DNA from: Pipra filicauda
Taxonomy: Eukaryota; Chordata; Aves; Passeriformes; Pipridae
Assembly (NCBI RefSeq): GCF_003945595.2
Contig: NW_024104162.1
Coordinates: forward strand, 1,426,001 to 1,490,000
Reading direction: 5' to 3'
Length of the DNA: 64,000 nt
Both the position numbers and the translations under genes were made by a program. This document shows positions 1 to 14,100 of this stretch, one piece after another. Below the pieces are notes generated by a model. The model did no database searches. It saw only the letters and a program-made list of their open reading frames with translations, and was not told the origin of the DNA. Within the stretch, counting starts at the first letter, position 1. Every line of letters begins with the position of its first letter.

Positions 1-3000
1 TTGCATTAATGACACTTTCATGAAGCTCCTCTTGCACAAGAATAAAAAGGGTGTGCAGGAGTAAAATAAAAGGCTCCATTTAACTCTTTTCAATCACCCA
101 GAAGATCACTGTGGTAGCCTACACTGTACCCAACACAAGGGCTTACACAGGAGTTGGACTTTTTTTTTCCCATAGAAGCACTCAAATGTTGCTACATCAC
201 CTGATACCTGATAATTCCCTAATCCACATCTGCTTGATCCCAGAAGAACAATCTGTTGGACAGACACTCCAGTGGAAACTTCAGCTCCAAAGAACAGTCT
301 TAGCCTCTCCTGAGCACAGCATCTGCTGTAGTGTGCAATGACCATCTGCCTCTGAAACCGATCTTGCAATGAACACATCACCCCTCCAGAGCTCCAAGTT
401 TACAGACTTCATCCTGCAATTCTGTCATTACAGTCAGGACCCGTGAATGAGGCAGACAGCCAGTTAATAAGTTAACACTTCCTTGACTTCTGTTTTCATT
501 CAGAAGGAATATGCACAAATCTTGACTTTGATTCCACAAGAACACTCTAAGGTCAATAAATCTGGATATTCAGCTCCAAAGGTCAATATGGGCTTACAGG
601 ATGCCACCACTTAAAAGGTAGGGATTGATTCTTTCAGGCCAACCTTTTTGTGTAAATGCAGTACAAATTCCTAGTTCCTATGTGGTCACCAGGACTTCCA
701 CATCACTACCGTTTAATCTGCTCAAGAGGGGATCATAAAAGGAAGTGATGCCTCCCTGGCAACAATCCTCTTCCAGCCTCTGTCCATACAACACCAGCCA
801 ACTTTCACAAAAAGGAGAGAAGGAGATTTGTGCTTGAAGTGCCCCTCAAGGATTTTAGGTTTTGTTTGTTTTAGAGGGCTGGGGGAAAGAGACTGTGAAA
901 GAACAAGCAGAGCTAATCTCCAGCTTTTAAATAAAACACAGCTACACAGATTTCTTCGCCCTTGGGCTTTTGTTTTTCCTCTTGACTGAAATCCTGCTCA
1001 GCCTCACCTGATACTGACAGGGATGGCAACCCACCAGACCCTTGCAGCCAACAATTTTTTACTTTCCTTTATTAAAACAGGAGCCAGGCTGGGAAAACAA
1101 GGACATTAAATGTGCCTAAATTTCATTTGGCCTAAGAGAAGATTATCCTATTCTAATGCAACACAAGCAAAGAATTCCAAATGTCAAGATCTCCCACAAA
1201 AAATATGCTGCTTAGTGACAGGATGTTTAATTATTCTCAGTGCAATGAAAAGGTTTAGACTGCCCCATTCCTGCTGATGTCAGTAAGGAGTGTCCTCCAA
1301 ATTACAAAGTTGGGAATATGACATTTATCTACAGTCAACCATTTAAAGCTTGTCTCCTACAGTTGTTAAAAAAACCCCTCAAACCCCTAAAGTAATATTC
1401 CACAAATGCCAGCTACGTTGGTGTGTTGAGACCTACCTGAACAAAGTGAGATATGTCTTGAATAATAACAAAAAAATCAAATATAAAAAAAAAAATCAAT
1501 TAAGATAGTTCTTAAGGGGAAAGTTAGAGAAGTCAATGTGATACACAAATTATTTTACTGTTGCATTTTTCTATCTTTGCATAACTTTCATCTCCCTCAT
1601 GCTATTTAACCTCTAGTTGACCTGCTTGCTTAAGTGAAGTGCTGAAAAATACTTAAAAAAATTTGAATCCTACTTTTAAATTCTCAGTTTTTACCTGGAA
1701 CTGAAATTATGCTGAGCAGTGCTGTTCACATACATCTCTTACATCAAGGCTTTCCCACTATGTCATTAACTAATTTGCAAGCCAGTGTGGGATCTCATCC
1801 AATGAAAAGTGGCAAAACATAAAAACACCAAGGATGCGCCACTTCCACAATACCCCAAGAAAAAACCCACACATTCAGCATTTCCAGCCTTAATTTCACA
1901 CTTAAGAATATGAAGGATTCTCAAGAATAAGGCTTGATTGCTTAATTCTTACCACTTTATGTCATCTTATACAGCACACTGTGTCCTGAGTTAGGGAGCA
2001 CATCCGTGCTATTACTTCAGAACAGGTTTTTAAGGCACATTCAATCACTCTACCATGACAAGCAGGGGAAAGAGTGAGACACTGGTCCTCTCATATACAA
2101 GAAACACACATAAATGCAAGGCAAAAAGCTACAGGCAACAAAAGACACAAAGGTCACAAACAAGTTCATCTTTGCCTGTTCTAAGAAACTTAAAACTACT
2201 GTTATCCTGTATGGGTAAAAAGAACAGCAAAGCCAAAAAGTTTGTCTTCCAATATTCTCATTTGTATCTCTTCTTATGAAAAGTATGTCCTTTATTATAT
2301 TTAAATTTCCTCAATTGAGAAATGTGTTCAGCTCTTACGAGTGTTAGATATGCACTGCTTCTTTCGCATTAAGAAATAAGGTAGCTTTTAACTCTAGTCA
2401 TGTATAACAATTTTTAGTCAAAAAGAGGAGAATTGCAGTCAAACACACTGCAGTGCCTCAGAAAGGATGAACACTTCACTAGACAGTAAAGACACAGGAA
2501 AGTGAACTGTGCCTGACATATCACATATGCTCCAATCAGATTTAAAAAGTTGCCACATTTTACAATAATCAAGCACAAGACAAATGCAATGTGCCCAAAC
2601 CAATGAAATGGGCACATCTAGAGTCAATCTTTCAAAAGATGTCATGACGCACCTCAACAGATCATGATTTTACAAACCAAGCAGAGTTTTACAGGGTCAA
2701 TTCTTGGGTGAGAGACAGTTACACAAAATCTACAATGAGCACTAAGTTATTCAAATGATTCACTGAACTTTCCTCTGAGTTTCTTATCAACTGGCATGAC
2801 ATTCCTTGGTGCAAGGTATGTTGAAACAAGCATTTTCCAAATCCTGTCACTGTTAGCTTTTATCTTCTTTAGAATAAGACACTTAAACATACAGTTCCTG
2901 CCTCTCCAAACTTGTTCTTGAACAATACTTTTCACTCGCTTACCTTATGCAGTGTTCCATTTACAACTAAAGCAGCTGCCACGTATCACCCGCCTCGGCC

Positions 3001-3659
3001 AAGAGCACTCCATCAGTAGCTCCCTCCCTCATCCACACACACACCAGCACAACTTTAAAAGCAGTGTATTTTAAATTGCCTTTCAAATCCTGTTTGTTTT
3101 TTAAGCGGCTTGTTAAATTAGGTAAAACTCTTGTGACTTAGAGATTATGTCCTCCTTTTTATGCATTTGATCAACAACAAGTCTAGAAAAGAAGCATCAT
3201 CCTGTCAATTAACAGGCCTTGAAACTCTGTCCTCAGTTAAAGCACGAACAACTTCACAACCAAGTCCTACAGAATAGCAGGTCTGCCAGTAAATACTTAA
3301 AGAAAACCCACAAAACTAGATGCTGCTGTAAACATTCTAGAAAGTAGGTTATATCTTGACCTTCAAGCAATAAAAGCATGCTTGGACACAGAACTAGAAC
3401 TGAGATGAAAGTACATGGTTCTTCCACTCACCACACTGCTGCCTGCCTGTTTTAACCTGACACGAGCACTTAGCAAACATCCAGGCAAACTGCACACGAC
3501 TGTTCTCAACATGGAATACATCATCTTCCTGTGCAAAGATGATTTGGCAGAGCAAGAAATCTCTGCTAAATAACATCTCTCAATACTCAAGCTACACTTT
3601 GCTTTATTTCATGCTATTAGCTTTGCTTCCACCTCCTTGGACCACCCTAAGGGATTCTT

Positions 3660-3876
3660 CTCTGTTATGTTCTTCAAATACTTGCAGATAATCATATCTC
3701 CCACTTAGACAACATTTAGCCAAGCTTCAAGCATTTCTTTTCATCTTCTTTCCCTCATAAATCAATCCCTTCAGTCTCTCCAGCATTCTTGCTGCTCTTC
3801 CCTGAATTTCTTCCAAACTACTGACATCTTTCAGCAACTAAAGAACTTCCAATTGCATGCTGTACTCTAGATGTGT
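3660..3876 (-). mobile_element. Ancient CR1-type LINE fragment (reverse transcriptase 3' region)
   Basis: Read on the minus strand, this stretch keeps the order of the 3' part of a CR1-clade ORF2. First comes a degraded form of the segment usually containing a 'stop-codon-like' CTGGAGTACTG, here CTAGAGTACAGCATGC. Then comes AAGATGTCAGTAGTTTGGAA, a decayed EEIQGRAARMLERLKGLIYE-like reading, and finally GGAGATATGATTATCTGCAA, which reads GDMIICKYL like the family's RGDMI-x-x-YKYL motif. Frames are broken throughout, so it is a dead relic. The call rests on remembered consensus, and edges are approximate. It lies in the same orientation as EEFSEC and just beside a MIR-like relic. Confidence 0.62.
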
Positions 3877-3980
3877 TTTTTTGTACTCTAAAGAAAGATA
3901 ATTAAGCCTTTTCAGGAAATATTAATGCTCCAAGCCTGGAGTAAATCTAAATCAGAGATTACATTATTTTGTTTTTTTCC

Positions 3981-4105
3981 AGAATGGATAGTAATTATCC
4001 CCATTTCACAGAGCAGACGAGCAGAGAGAAATATCTGACTTATTGCTGCACACAAGCAGTGCCAGAATAAGAAACAGATCCACGTTCTGCCATTCCCAGT
4101 CGTGG
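3981..4105 (-). mobile_element. MIR-like SINE fragment
   Basis: On the plus strand this resembles the reverse complement of an amniote MIR core and tail. It has GTAATTATCCCCATTTCACA, then a GCAGAGAGA-like box, a decayed TGACTTGCCCAAGG-to-CACACAGC region, then GTGCCAGAATAAGAAACAGA and a CCCAGTC-like end. These occur in the consensus order and spacing. Divergence is high, as expected for a very old insertion. I compared it with remembered MIR consensus only, so edges are uncertain. Confidence 0.55.
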
Positions 4106-6742
4106 TCTGCCAAGTTTCAGCCCACAGACGACGTAAGACAACGTTCCCAGGCTGTGATCTACAGGCAAACACAAGTCATTTCCAAGTGAGTCTGGAACAA
4201 GACTTGGGGAGCCCAACACTTGCTCACGTGAATGGGCACGGTGCTGGAGGCTGTTGACACCAGTGGGATCATGACACACCCTACAACCTGCCATGGTCTG
4301 TAATTACCTTCAGTAGTCAGGACACAAAGCTCTGATATATCTACTTGATTTTTATTGCTATGCAGAGGTTTGTTTCTAAAACCAGGCGTCAGTTATAATC
4401 AGGTTAAGTACCCAAACCAGCAACTCAATTCCAGAGGTTAAGACTGGTTTTAAATGAGAGGACTGACTGCCAGGCTGAGGCAGTACAAAGCAGTTTTCAA
4501 CTTGGGCATTTCCTTCCCTCCCAACTCCCAGATACATTTGTGAAGGAATCATGGAGAAATAACTTCAGAAAAATTAAAAAGAGATCTTCACAAAAAAAAT
4601 CTGTAAGAGAACGTATGAAGGAAAGCAAGGATGAAGAATGGGGGAAAGGGAGAAAAAAGCCTGAGCAGTTAAATTTAAAAAATAAAGCAAAAACACCAAA
4701 ACCCCACAAACAGGATGCAGACACATTAAAAAAGCAACACTGATCTAACAAAGGAATGTGAACTGCAGTTGACTTAAACAGCATCACAGCAATAGCCCTC
4801 CCCCTACACACAGATCTCTGCAACTCTTAAAGACATGGGGTTTTAGGCTCTTCCAAATTCTGTGTTTCTTTCCCATTGCTTGATACTCTTAGCTTAAGCT
4901 AATTTAATTTACTGCCTTTTCTTTCCAGACAACAAGACTACCCAAGTTTGACCCAGACTAAAGCAAAGCAAACTAAGTTGTATTATTCTGCCTACTTTAG
5001 AGAGGTATTAAATTCTAACATTCTGGTACATATTCTTCTCACTGAAAGAACAAACTATAAAAGGCCCTCTGTTTCAAGGTCTCCTGTTAAGCATCTGAAG
5101 AGTGTAACCAAGATTAGATAATGAACACCTCTGTGAAAGGTATCATTTCTTCCCACAAACTCAATCTACAGAGCTAAATGCCATTCTCTAAGTCTATATA
5201 CAGTTTTCTTAATGTAACTGATGGTTCACAATTACAGTTCCTGCTTACATCCTCAATAGTGGCAAAGACTACTTATGAGGCTTCTCCCTGTTCCAGGAAG
5301 AACCATTTCCTCCATCCAAAATGTGGAAATGGCAATGTAAATGCCATCCTCCTGTTCTTCTCTTTCATCAAACTTTTGTGGCCAGAAGAGAAAAACTATG
5401 AAGAACATTACATTTTTAAGCAAGATATTATCTTAATTTTCAGCATTAAGGTCATTTACAAATAATTTCACCACCTACCTAAAGGTACCTATCTCAGTGA
5501 ACCCTTACAAGCATTTTTATGCTAGAAAACTAAAACCATACATGTATCTGGTTAGGGTTACTTTAAATATTATTCTTTAAATATGCACTGTGCTGACTAA
5601 TTATGGTCTCAGACCTATTTGCAAAGTCTAGCATTTGGTGACAAAACTGGAATTACAGCTAGGATAGAATACAGATTTTTTTTGTCTGGTCAGAAATTCT
5701 TATCTTGTAATAGGAAAAAGAAAGGAAATTTGCAGAGGGTCAAAATTAGTGCAGTTGCATCATGCCCCAAGTTAAATGGAAAAACAGTCCCTCTTCAGCA
5801 GGGAATCAGGAAACTTTACCTTTCTCTGTAGATCAATTGCTATGAGATTGTTTGCTGTCATAGAATATTAGGACTTTTTTCTTCCACTTGTATAATAGAA
5901 GTAATCTCACTCATCTCTCTAAAGAGGGCAGGGAATTAACTAGTGACAAATAGGCTGAAGACACTACAGAAATACAAAAAGTACTCCCAGTATCGTTAAA
6001 ATCTTATCCCACAATCTGAGTAAAACGCAGCACCTATTATTGCCTTTTGAAAAGGCTCAGAACTACTCTCCTGTCTCAAAAGAAGGAGGAAAAAGCCCAG
6101 TAATGACACTTATAAACTCTAGCACCCATCAGTTCCCATGCTCTAACCTAAGGAGGAATAAATCCTTCCTGTAATTCACCAAGGATGAAAAATACAGTCA
6201 TATCATAAAACCAGGAGACACAAGCAATAAAAAAACCTCTCAAGATGTCCAAAAAGCCATTTATCAAGTAGTTTTTGCTTGAGGCAAGTTAGGTAATAAC
6301 ATGCAGAACAGAGTCAATTTAAGGAACTCACATCCAATATACTATATTTAATAAGTAGCTACAGGTAAAAATGATTGCAGGTTTGCTTTCCTTTATTTGT
6401 TCAGAGGGCTCTGGTGCAAATCATATATACATTAAGAGAGGAGAGATTACCACAAACCTTCCTGGGCACAGCATGATTTCTGTGTTACTGCCACTTAACG
6501 AGAAGTCATTCTGAGACCCGAGTTTGTTGACTCAGGAGATGTGGCTTCAGGCCATTCAGCCTCACAATATAAGTCACAGTCACCATCATTCAATTAGAAG
6601 AGGTACCACCAGATCAGTGGTCCAACTGGGTATGAGCAGATTTCAAAACTTCAGGAGACTACTGGTAACACTTAGACTTGCAATATGGAAAGATCATCTA
6701 CACTCAACATGGATTTGTATTTGTTAACTGATAAGCACCTAC

Positions 6743-6899
6743 CTGGAATTCGGATTTTAAATTTACCACTTTGTCCAAACCCACCATCTATTATTCCATC
6801 TTCTCCTGTAGATAGTTTCACTTTCAGACCCACAAAAATTTGGATGTTTGTTTCCTTTTTAAACAACGAACGACCAATCACACTGTAGTCATCCATCAC
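6743..6899 (-). CDS. EEFSEC: EEFSEC exon 6: start of domain IV
   Basis: This exon has 52 full codons plus the first base of a Gly codon, about residues 477-528. It reads VMDDYSVIGRSLFKKETNIQ, then IFVGLKVKLSTGEDGIIDGG, then FGQSGKFKIRIP. This opens the SelB-specific domain IV, which in the family couples the factor to Sec-tRNA and to SECIS/SBP2 signals on the ribosome. Human has AMDD at the start and LGIIDSAF in the middle, so the match is close. The transcript acceptor is CTATTTCTTTTGCAG and the donor CCAG|GTAGGT. An ATG lies at the second codon but is internal, not a start. The remaining C-terminal tail (exon 7) should follow at lower coordinates, and I could not find it in the 6.7 kb available. 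Confidence 0.97.
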
Positions 6900-9800
6900 C
6901 TGCAAAAGAAATAGGGATTAATGAGTCTACAATCTAAAGTAACAAGAAATTATTTGTGATACACTCTGAGTTTGGTGACTTCTACCACCCTTTAAAAACC
7001 ATTTACCCCCAAATGAACAAAACCCTAGACAAGTCATCTAAACTGTTGAGTTTAAGGCAATTTGTGTATAAAAGCATAGATGCTTGTACAAAGTAACATA
7101 TTCCTACTTTTACCTCTCTTCTCAAAACACAGGAAGAACAAAATAAGCTGTAAAGATCAGTTAATTAAAATCTTTCTTTTGCTTTGAAACCTTTCCATGA
7201 AAGTCACTTAAGTACCTATGCTCACAAAAAGTTTATTCCATTACTTATCCTACAGCTAAGAACATTATCACCTGCATGAACATTCTTTCTCTCAGCTCCA
7301 GATCTGCACTCCAACAGCTACACTTCCAAAGAAATGACAGTTTCTAAATAGAGCCTTTTAAATATTCACCTTTACATACATATTGATTTGTTAAACTAAA
7401 AGCCTTATGACCATTGTATCCAATTTTAATTTCAAGGTTTGTAACCCAGTGGGAAGAACCATTCCAAGTTGAATTCTTAATTAAGCTATCAGGAACAAGA
7501 GGCAGCAATGTTGGTGGGTAAGGCAAGATAAACAACCCTCCCTTAGGCATTACAAAGTATAAGGTGCAGTCAAGTGAGCCTAATCCTGTAGGTGTGAATA
7601 TCCTTGTATACCTAAAGCCTGGAGTTACTCTACCTTGTAGACACGGAAAGAACATTTATTTATCGGAAGAAATATGGGGATATTACTTAAATCTTTCCAA
7701 GATTATTTTCTGTGGCAGAAGTTGCAACTCTTCTTCATATCTTAGGAGCCATTTTTAGCTACACCTAAGGGGTTCAAAGACCAAAGTGACTTAGAACAGT
7801 GAAGAACTATAACCAGTTTTGAACGTTCCCCTTTATTCAGTTTACACAGTGACTCACAGTATTGCTGGTTTATTAAGCAACTATCCTTCCCTGAAGCCTC
7901 CTCCATAAACTGTAATGCATATACAGACTCAAATCCCTATGATTGCTGTTATTTTGTTACATATATACACCTCTATTTTAATGCCAATCTCAGCAGGGTA
8001 GTAAACCTAGCATCAGAAATTTAATTTTTGTTTTATTTCAAACAGAGCTTACTAGCTCAGCTATAAACAGCCTTGAAAGGGCTGCACAGTATTGCAGAGC
8101 ACTGGCAGGACCTCTCCCTATCCAGATCACATCCAGGATGAGAAATATCCAGAGCCCCTCTTTCTTCTTTCATGTGGAGGTGACAAAAGGACAGGCAGCG
8201 CCGCTCCCAGGTGGGCACAGTCAAACCTGCAGGCAACAGCACTCAGACGTCTCAACAACATTCCCTGCTCAAACATCCACTCCTCATCTTTTCCCAAAAG
8301 GCCACATTTGTATTTTTTTTATCATGTCTGTCCTCTCCTATTGCTTCGAAATAGCTGGTGAACCATTAATGGCAGTATCACTGCTTGGCAACCTCTGGCT
8401 TAAATTTAAAACTGAATAATGTCTTTTACTAAAGCCCCTGATAATAGGTGGCAGTAGAGGTGGAAGATAAGCTTTCAGGCACACTCGCCTTTCTTTCAGT
8501 CTGAAACAGAAGACTAGCATAAAAAGAAGCTGTTAATTCCAACCTGAAGAAGCACTTACATTCTCTAAACCTTCTTCCTTTTTTCCAGTTGCATTAGCTA
8601 GAGAAATAAAAATATTACTTCTTCCTATAAACCTTTTATTCCTAAAACAAGAATTTCGAAACTCCATCCCTATTCTCCACTACCAGCCATGTGCTTCTTT
8701 CTGCTGTGTTTGAAACACAGATGGTTTCTTATGCTCCACCGAGGATCTTCCATATAACTATGATTTTTGTAGTTATCTCTCAAAATGGCACAGGAAACCA
8801 ACTTTAAAGGCCACATAAAGATCTTTTATTTTTCCAAGAGCACTTCAAAGTTATCTTTAACTTAATTAAAAATGGAATTACAGGGTGAGCAATCATAGTA
8901 GACTAGAACAGTTCAGTTTAGAGCCTCCCCAGCAAGGAGGAGGCTCCCCAGCAACTCAAATGATTTCTGTGAACAAGTGTCACAGGCATCACGGACCTTT
9001 GAGTAAAACAGTAATGATAACCTATAATTGCTGATTAGAACAGCAACAGAATCTATTACCATTTAGTTATGCCACACTCTCTTAAAACCTTTGATTTAAA
9101 AAAACCCCTTATCTTTTATAAGGAAATGGGCTTTTTAGGATCTTGCTCTTGTACATTCAGTTTAGGAAACAGACCATGGGCTCCAGCTGCACTGCTCTTT
9201 TCACTTTAATGGTCAACTCATTAAAACAAAAAACCCTCCTTTAAGTGGTCAATATGTTCTGCTGGTATCATCACGATTCCTTGGACACCTCTATAGGCCA
9301 TTAGAAACAAAACTGCTTTAGTGGTGCTGAGAAAATAAGTGATCAGTGACTTGCCTGAGTGGCTGTTTGGAATAAAACCTCTATGACCCAAAGTCTCAGT
9401 CTCATGCACTGAATACTGTACACCCCATCTTATGTTGTCCATCACCTCCAGTTATCCTATCATCAATTTATCCCTGACAAAGACTAAATAACATGAGAAC
9501 GCCTGCTGTAACAGGAACTAAGATAACTTGATCAGTCTCTGCACGAAAATAAATGAGTGTTGGAGAGAATTACTATGAAGGAAAGCTCATTTTCTCAACT
9601 TTAAGATTATGTTGGAAAAATTTAAAAAAATTAATTTTTTAGTCTAACCCTGCTTTGTAAAAAGGCAGAGAAATGCATGTTGTTCTCTCCAACTGAAATG
9701 CCACACTTCCAATTACTTTACCAGCAATTTACCTCCGATCGTGGGATTTTAAGTTAATCCCCTTTGAGTTCTCAGAACATCTACAACGCCAATCATTTGG

Positions 9801-10864
9801 CCTATTAGCTGAACAGCCTTTTGGGAGAGCTTTCTGATTTTCTCTCTCTTTTTTTTTTTTGGTATAAAATATTATGAACTTACAAAGCCAAACACCACGA
9901 AGACAGTAAGGGATACGCAGTCTGCTCTGAAGCAGCAGCAAGGGGCCTAGCAACGAGGGCAGACTAATTTTATTAACTTCAGGGAAACTTCAAAAAGCTT
10001 TAGGGCTTTAATGCCAGACAGAGACGACCCCAAAAGTCAGTTTAAGTGCTGCATAAACAAAGGATTAGGGCAAGAAAAAGCTGAAGGCTCCTTGCATTTC
10101 TTGTTTATATTGTCATATGACCTAGTAGGAGTGGGAGAGGGCTGCCTCTCTGACTTTAATCCCCCATGGTGTACAGTGGCGTTTCAGTTCACTGACCTAC
10201 ATTACGATAATATTTTTTTAAATTTATGGGCAGAGGTGCAGCATCAAACTCACTTAAGGACTTTAAAAAAAGAAAAGGGGCGGGAAGGGAAAAATACCCA
10301 GAAGAGAAATTTTCTGGCTGGTATAGTCTCCCCCTCTCACTTAGGTTAGATCAGCAGCTTAGAGAGGGATTTCAAGTTCAAAGGGAACGTCTCTGTTACT
10401 CTTGTTTTATGGCTTAGACCAGAGGACACAATAGCATTGAGTTTATGAAATATCCCTTCCCACTTGGCTTTTGTGTTTGCACAAAAAAAGTAAACAGGGT
10501 TTTATAACCATAGGTGAAGTATGTGCATCTCTGGCACATAACCCTTGTGCTAACACCAAGAAGTTCACAGTAAAAAAAATAACCAACTCTCACTCCCCAT
10601 CTCAGCACTGCTTACCCGACCATATACTTTTTGCAAAACCCCAGTTCATGTTACATGTGTTGGCATTCAGTGCAAACCATAGTATAATTCCAAGGAAAAA
10701 CAATTTTGTGATTACCCTTTGAGCAGGACAGCAAGTTATACTGTCCAGACTGTTAAACCACCCTCCTGTTTAAGATAACTTAAAAATGAGTGTCATCTGA
10801 ACACCCTCTCAAACAATCCATCACACATTTCAAGAGCAAATAACTCCCATCTCTTAAAAACATC

Positions 10865-11180
10865 TATAGGGGAAAAAGAAAAAAAGCATATCAGAATAGA
10901 AACGCACAGGAGGAAACAAAGTGGTGCCAGAATGAGATGGAAATAAGGAAAGGTTTGAGACAGAGAAAGCAGAAGCATGGAATATTAAATAGTAAAAAAG
11001 ACACACAGAGAAAGAAAACCTTTTCTGATTTAATAAAAAATTATATGGGTTTAAAAAGAAATAACTTCTTAAAGAAAGATGGAAACAAGCCTAAGGATTA
11101 TTCTCAGCAAACTGATAAATGGTCCACTGAAACCAAAACAGAAGAACAACAGGAGAAGAAAAAGAACAAAAAGAATCTAT
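10865..11180. repeat. Purine (A/G)-rich segment
   Basis: The plus strand is dominated by A and G with many GAAA, AAAG and AGAA words. An open frame here (10937-11182) is correspondingly Lys/Glu/Gln-rich and is best explained by base composition. In the EEFSEC transcript this is a pyrimidine-rich stretch. No periodic unit is visible. Confidence 0.6.
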
Positions 11181-14100
11181 GACTAACACTGAAAATACAA
11201 AGTATTTTTATTACTTTTTTGTACCTTAGAAAAAGTACACTTGAGACATCTTCATCATGATCAGTGACAGCTCATTTATTTCTAGAAAACAGTTTCAAGC
11301 ACTTTCCATTTCTGTGTCAGAAATGAGAATATTTTGGAGACTGCAAATTCTTGTTCTTTTTAAAAACAGTTTCATGCGTTGAGAAGACGACGGCACATGA
11401 GGCCATAAAAAGGGTGAAGGAGAAAGAAACTCAGAGGATTTCACCAACGATCAAGCTTCCAGCTTTTTTGACTATACAAAGACTTGTAGCTTATAGATGG
11501 TTACTGAGAATCAGGTGAACAACTTGGTACAAAGAAAGAATGACTTGGTCAGCCACAGCTTTTCCTCAAGGGCTTCCTTACAGCAGCACGAAGACCCTTC
11601 TTTCTGCACTTCCCTCCAGCACTAGAAGCTTTTGCCTGTTTGCTGGGCTCCAAAGACCTTTCTCACTGTCCTCTAAGCAAACAATAAACTTCTGCCTCTG
11701 AACATCCATCCATGAGCAAGGAATGGAAATGAAATGTCTTCATGTCTCATTACTGCTGTTCTACTAGAGCAAGAAGCCATCACAAACATCTCTTCATAGC
11801 CTTAACTTGGTTTTCAGATGTCTGTCCCACCTCTCCCCAGCCTACCTTCCTTGTATCCAACAAACATTTTCCTTTCTCTGCCTTTCTGAATAAGGGGACA
11901 ATTGCACCTGAGAGTACCTAACAAGCAGCTATAAAATGCTCTTCTCTTTGCTGAGCATCCTGCTATCACTATAGTCTTGTAAACCCAGTACATCGCAGAA
12001 AAGAAGTCATGAATACTGATTCAGGACAATGAGTGAGAAGTGCACGACTAGACTGCTTTAGGTTTTAAAAGCTCTGTACCTACCAATCAGCATTCTTCAG
12101 GCATGCACAGGGTACCAAGATGGCACTAACTTCATTATACACCTTCATAGTGCAAGTTTCCTTCACCTCTATTTAAAATTTAGAAGGTTTGAATTAAAAA
12201 AAACAAACATAAGCACTAAATTCCTGACACTGTCTGAATGAACATAATAATTTTACCAAGTGAGAAGAGACTGGTTGATGTCATGATTTTATTTTTTATT
12301 AATCTATGCTGCCTTCTCTTGATGTAGGAAAAGCAACATCAACAGATATGGAAGAGAGTAGACTAAAGGACTCTTACTACACCATCCATCTCCAGACCAG
12401 CCAGCCCTGGCTTGCTACACAGATTAAAAACACTGTGATGATTACTATTCAAGAAAAATAAAACAAGACACAGGCTGTTCTGTAGACAAGATGATCTGTA
12501 GATGCAGAGGTCTTGACCTGGCCTCAGAAACAGGACACAGAGAGGACTGCCAAGCTGAAGAGAACTCTGAACAGCCAGGAGGACTCTGGTGGATCTCTAG
12601 GACTTAAGAGCACACAGGCACTTTCTTAACTATTTTAAAATATTTTAACTGTGGTGATCTCAGGTTCTGAGATCCTAAAACATCCAAAAGGAAACATCAG
12701 TGGGACCCGGCAAATTTAATTTGGAACAGTGCATAGACCTGGCACACAGCAGGAGGTCAAGTATAGCAACAGTAAATTAATTTGTTTCTAAAGGAAACTG
12801 CCCACAAATAGCTCGGGGAGGGCAGGGGGGAACAAAGAGCAGAGGCTTACAAAACCCTCACTGGAAATTAAGCAGGCAACAAGGACAGGACAGGCCTGGA
12901 AAGAGCTACCTGAGGCAACTGATGCTGAGGGAGAGGAGAGAGCTGACTGACTCTGGACACAGACCCGCATTCCCTTCTGAAAACGTCACATGGACATACG
13001 AACACCTCAAGTCCGTCCCCTCCCCTAATGATCTCTATCCCCAGGGTGTGGATCTGCTGCCCAAACCCACCATCTCTTTTAGGTAACAGTTTCCTTCTGC
13101 CATTTGGCAACAAAGTTTGTGGAAGGAAGCAATACAAGCCTGTGCTACACAGCTGAATATTTGTGACTCAAACCCACTGAGGGTGTACAGTAGAGGGATG
13201 GCTACAGTTCAGCAGTATGGAGGTTTACTTTATCTTTTTACTTTAAAAATGCCTAGGAAATTACATTTATATAAAACCTAAGTTATTTAAGTTGCAGAAC
13301 TGGGCACTTAAGAAGTTAAGAAATGCCAGATGTCCATACAACCTTATTCCTGTCCCTCTTTGATATGCCCCACGATATACTCTTTACATGCAAAAAAATT
13401 TCAGAGGAACCCTGCCTTATTAAGTGCACAGGGTAGAGGCACAGGGGAACAGAATTAATGTTGCATAGGCAACTGTAAATCTGGTATTTCCTAACTTTCA
13501 AGTTCTTGATTTTGCAGCCTAAGTAACATTCTTAATTTATTTTTGTATCCAATAAATAAAATGGTGTATTGCTTGCCTTGCTGACAAACTGATTCCCCCA
13601 CAGGTGACTCTTACACAACCTCAGAAAAATCAAGACCAGCTGTCCACACGCTTGCAAGACCCAAAAGCATGTCTGCATTTTAAATTTAATAATATAAATA
13701 ATAACCATAGGTGTTACTCAAACCTTGCAAAATTCTACTATCCAGTCATTGGCACAAGCCATTCTTTTACTGGTTAGTGAACAAAACACTAATTTTTTCA
13801 TATGGGGAGCAAGCAGGTTCTCTGATTTAGTTGGTACACTTACGACAAATTTATTGTACTGTGCTAATCCATATGCTGTGCCAGTCAGCGAACATCACCA
13901 TTCTTTTCTCAGCACTGTTCAACAGAAATAGTATTTCTGTTTAATGAGCAGACAGTTCTCCCTTCCCCCTTTCCCCACTAAGCTTCTCAAACTCTTTTAC
14001 TCAAAAACTAAACAAGAGCCAATAAATAAATGCATCTTTTATATTCCTATTTTACAGTGCATTTTAACTAGTGAATGTGCTCTGCACTTTTATTCACCTG

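Larger units (their letters stand above)
1..6742 (-). other. EEFSEC: EEFSEC intron 6, 5' part
   Basis: Non-coding intron following exon 6 in the transcript. I searched the minus strand by eye for the family's conserved C-terminal LTFKRYVFDTHKRM segment and did not find it, so the intron continues past the left edge. It contains a degraded CR1 LINE piece and a MIR-like SINE piece (3660-4100), an A-rich stretch around 4545-4740, and otherwise unremarkable AT-rich sequence. Short open frames here resemble no protein I know. Confidence 0.85.

Noticed and set aside
2414..2617. CSVFDCN in a minus-strand frame, compared with the terminal YVFDTHK segment of eEFSEC
   Set aside because: Only VFD matches. 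The preceding residues do not fit the family and there is no matching acceptor, so it is not exon 7.
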